Part shown: piece by piece, positions 62,145 to 64,000 of the stretch
Position numbering within the stretch: position 1 is the first letter of the stretch
Layout of the letters: every line of letters begins with the position of its first letter
Assembly: GCA_913055685.1 (NCBI GenBank)
Contig: CAJXKC010000001.1
Location: 620,001-684,000 of the forward strand
Direction of reading: 5' to 3'
Length of the DNA: 64,000 nt
DNA from: an uncultured Flavobacteriales bacterium
GTDB taxonomy: Bacteria; Bacteroidota; Bacteroidia; Flavobacteriales; Schleiferiaceae
Program-made: the position numbers and the translations under genes
Notes under the pieces: model-generated
What the model saw: the letters and a program-made list of their open reading frames with translations, nothing else
Database searches by the model: none
What the model was told of the DNA's origin: nothing

Positions 62145-62852
62145 ATGAAATTGAATTACCTACAACAAATCCTTTTTTTGGACATCGAAACGGTGAGCTC
62201 GAAGGCTCATTTTGAAGAGCTAAATGAGGAGTGGCAAGCTTTATGGGCGGATAAAACTCGCTTTCAAAGGACCGAGGATGAGAGTCCGTCTGAGTTTTAC
62301 CCCAAACGCGCTGGGATTCTCGCCGAGTTTGGAAAAATCGTTTGTGTCTCTTGCGGTTTTTTCACCAATCAAGGTGGAATCTGGGAGTTTAGGGTTAAAA
62401 GTTTTTCATCGGAAGATGAGGTAGAGCTACTCTTAAATTTCGCAAATCTTTTGGAGCGCATGCCTAATTATAGATTGTGTGCCCATAATGGTAAAGAGTT
62501 CGATTTTCCATACCTCAGTCGGAGAATGATTATCAATGAAATTAAATTGCCTGGTCAACTAAATAATGCGGGCAAGAAGCCTTGGGAAGTGCCACACTTA
62601 GACACTATGGAGTTATGGAAGTTCGGCGACTTTAAAAATTATACCAGCCTTAAACTTTTGGCCGCCAGCTTTGGAATCCCCAGCCCCAAGGATGATATCG
62701 ATGGCAGTATGGTTGGCTCGGTTTATTGGGAAGAAAATGACTTAGACCGAATTCGCATTTACTGCGAGAAAGACGTGGTCACTCTGGCTAAAGTATTTCT
62801 TAAGATTAGTCAGACTGAAGTTCCACCTGATTTCGAAATCATACAGTCCTAA
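62145..62852 (+). CDS. DnaQ-like 3'-5' exonuclease related to the PolB exonuclease domain
   Basis: A 235-residue DEDDy-type exonuclease. ExoI is ILFLDIETVSS (DIE, about 12-14), ExoII is CAHNGKEFDFPYLSRRM (about 107-123), and ExoIII is RIYCEKDVVTLAKVFL (YxxxD, about 205-220). The segment FGIPSPKDDIDGSMVGSVYW is typical of the family of free PolB-like exonucleases. It degrades or proofreads nucleic acid ends; the partner is unknown. It starts three bases after the lamin-tail gene. Confidence 0.85.
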   Translation: MKLNYLQQILFLDIETVSSKAHFEELNEEWQALWADKTRFQRTEDESPSEFYPKRAGILAEFGKIVCVSCGFFTNQGGIWEFRVKSFSSEDEVELLLNFANLLERMPNYRLCAHNGKEFDFPYLSRRMIINEIKLPGQLNNAGKKPWEVPHLDTMELWKFGDFKNYTSLKLLAASFGIPSPKDDIDGSMVGSVYWEENDLDRIRIYCEKDVVTLAKVFLKISQTEVPPDFEIIQS

Positions 62853-63034
62853 TTTAGGGGCTTTGTTTTTTTTGCCAAATACACTGAGCTTCACTGAGAA
62901 CTAGTTAAGCCCAGAAATAGTGGTGAATTGAAAGGGATAACCTGGAGGGTAATCGCAGTATTTCCCCTAAATGCTTGTTTAGTTAGTTTACCAATCAGGA
63001 AAGGGTTGTTAAAGTTTATACAGGCTAGAAATGT

Positions 63035-63042
63035 ATCTTTGA
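63035..63042 (+). promoter_or_regulatory. -7 promoter element of the tandem ABC ATPase gene
   Basis: TATCTTTG, a full TAnnTTTG match, ending five bases before the ATG at 63048, again suggesting a leaderless or near-leaderless transcript. Confidence 0.5.
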
Positions 63043-63047
63043 TTCGA

Positions 63048-64000
63048 TGAGCGCTACCCCCTTATTGGAAATTAATGAGCTATGGATAAAGGCCGGTGAC
63101 CAGGCCTTGGTAAAGGGCTTAAACCTTAGCCTTGAAGCCGGTAAAACTTTAGCAATTGTTGGTGAATCGGGGTCGGGTAAGTCTTTAAGTAGCTTGGCGC
63201 TGATGGGTCTCTTGCCCGCTGGTTTAGACCTGGAGGCAGAAATTAATTTTAAAGGTTCATCGCTTCTGGGTTTAGAAGAAAAGGAATGGTCTCAAATAAG
63301 AGGTGCGCAAATCGCGATGGTTTTCCAAGAGCCCATGTCTGCACTTAATCCTTCTATGACCTGTGGTAAGCAAGTAGCAGAAATGCTGGCCTTGCATCGC
63401 GATTGGTCGGCTAAGAAAATTAAAGAGGAGGTTTTAGGTCTGTTCCGAAAAGTAGAATTGCCCAGGGTAGAACAGATCTATGATTCATATCCGCATCAAT
63501 TAAGTGGCGGCCAAAAGCAAAGGGTTATGATTGCCATGGCGGTAGCTTGTAAGCCCAGCTTGCTCATTGCCGATGAACCTACCACTGCACTTGATGTCTC
63601 GGTGCAGGCCGAAATTCTTAAGCTTTTAGCCGAATTGCAAAAGGAATTTAAGATGGCCATGATCTTTATTTCGCATGATTTAGCCTTGGTGCGCGATATA
63701 GCCGATGAGGTATTGGTAATGTACCAAGGAGAGCTAAAAGAATATGGGCCTAGTGAGCAAGTCTTTAATCGGCCGAAGGATCCTTACACTAAGGGTTTAA
63801 TTGCCTGCAGGCCTCAAGCCGATAAACCTTTTCGCCGCCTACCCTTGGTAAAAGATTTTTTAGCGCAGAAAGCACCAGAATTGGAAGTACTTTCTCGTGC
63901 TAAACGCATAGAAAAGGCCGAGCATTATTTAAAGCAAACCCCGCTTTTTGAAGTAAAAGATCTCTCCAAAATTTACCGACAGAAGAAAGGGATATTGGGG
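63048..64000 (+). CDS. Tandem peptide/nickel-type ABC ATPase (5' part, cut by the window)
   Basis: Open from the ATG at 63048 to the window end without a stop. The first ABC domain (about 1-260) has Walker A GESGSGKSL (about 40-48), Q-loop FQEPMSALNPSMT, signature LSGGQKQRV, Walker B LLIADEPTTALD and switch His in ISHDLALVRDIA, then the oligopeptide-type YTKGLIACRP tail. About residue 302 a second domain begins (PLFEVKDLSKIYRQ). This is the DppD-DppF fusion layout (YejF-like), for import of oligopeptides, dipeptides or nickel. No permease genes are in the window. Confidence 0.88.

Noticed and set aside
62853-63047. Possible tRNA or terminator in the 195-base gap before the ABC ATPase gene
   Set aside because: No cloverleaf or T-arm motif; the CCTAA/TTAGG repeat has too small a loop to form a hairpin, though a T-run follows.
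1-64000. CRISPR arrays, insertion sequences, prophage or integrated elements
   Set aside because: No regularly spaced direct repeats, transposase, integrase or phage structural genes were seen; gene content is housekeeping and envelope throughout.

Overview
The window reads as a chromosome segment of a Bacteroidota bacterium, most likely order Flavobacteriales (Cryomorphaceae/Schleiferiaceae-like; genus not resolved). The evidence is: many upstream regions carry the Bacteroidota -7 promoter element TAnnTTTG; SecA is about 1,110 residues long with an internal insert and no C-terminal zinc motif; ileS, a TraR/DksA-like gene and lspA form a row; there is an acidic DUF2795 protein, a TonB receptor with a CarboxypepD_reg-like domain, a DUF4292 lipoprotein, and a large secreted lamin-tail protein with a gliding/T9SS-like C-terminus. 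Coding density is very high, with many 1-26 base same-strand overlaps and four convergent pairs sharing a stop tetranucleotide. I see no rRNA, tRNA, CRISPR array, IS element or prophage. This is core chromosome rather than an island.

Layout. 1-1.2 kb: end of a barrel-like protein, then lpxH (lipid A). 1.2-8.1 kb: a metal-homeostasis block, with a TonB receptor divergent from a DtxR-family regulator, a TroA/ZnuA-like binding lipoprotein, an ABC ATPase and two permeases, the first fused to a complete DtxR-like domain; a perfect-arm inverted repeat lies in the shared promoter. 8.1-9.7 kb: a 2OG-Fe(II) oxygenase, a small acidic protein and a membrane methyltransferase-like protein. 9.7-16.5 kb (minus): flippase, dut, sugar nucleotidyltransferase, TPR protein, DUF4292 lipoprotein and EnvC-like LytM protein (cell envelope). 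16.6-21.8 kb (plus): M28 peptidase, gpsA, a structured intergenic element, nitroreductase, polytopic membrane protein.

21.8-28.5 kb (minus) is the most system-like block: TetR, LolA-like carrier, two FtsX-type permeases, LolD-like ATPase, outer-membrane barrel and two lipoproteins. Two matching TetR-type operators sit on the -33 and -7 elements of its promoter. I read it as a self-repressed trans-envelope lipid or lipoprotein transport system whose cargo cannot be read from sequence. Upstream are a patatin/Omp85-like autotransporter and uvrC.

32.6-40.4 kb: a Nudix hydrolase, serine hydrolase, lipB (with no usable start codon), a sugar-phosphate isomerase, lspA, TraR/DksA-like and ileS. 40.5-48.5 kb: a GluR0-like ligand-gated K+ channel, a beta-propeller lipoprotein, HD hydrolase, RidA, MBL exonuclease, Na+/H+ antiporter, an ArsC/LMW-phosphatase relative lacking its catalytic Cys, a cobalamin adenosyltransferase, DUF2795 and GNAT. 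48.8-64 kb: secA, an ECF sigma factor with a membrane-anchored barrel-like partner, an aminotransferase, FKBP, ABC-F, msrA, asd, the lamin-tail protein, a PolB-like exonuclease, and the first domain of a tandem peptide/nickel-type ABC ATPase running off the window end.
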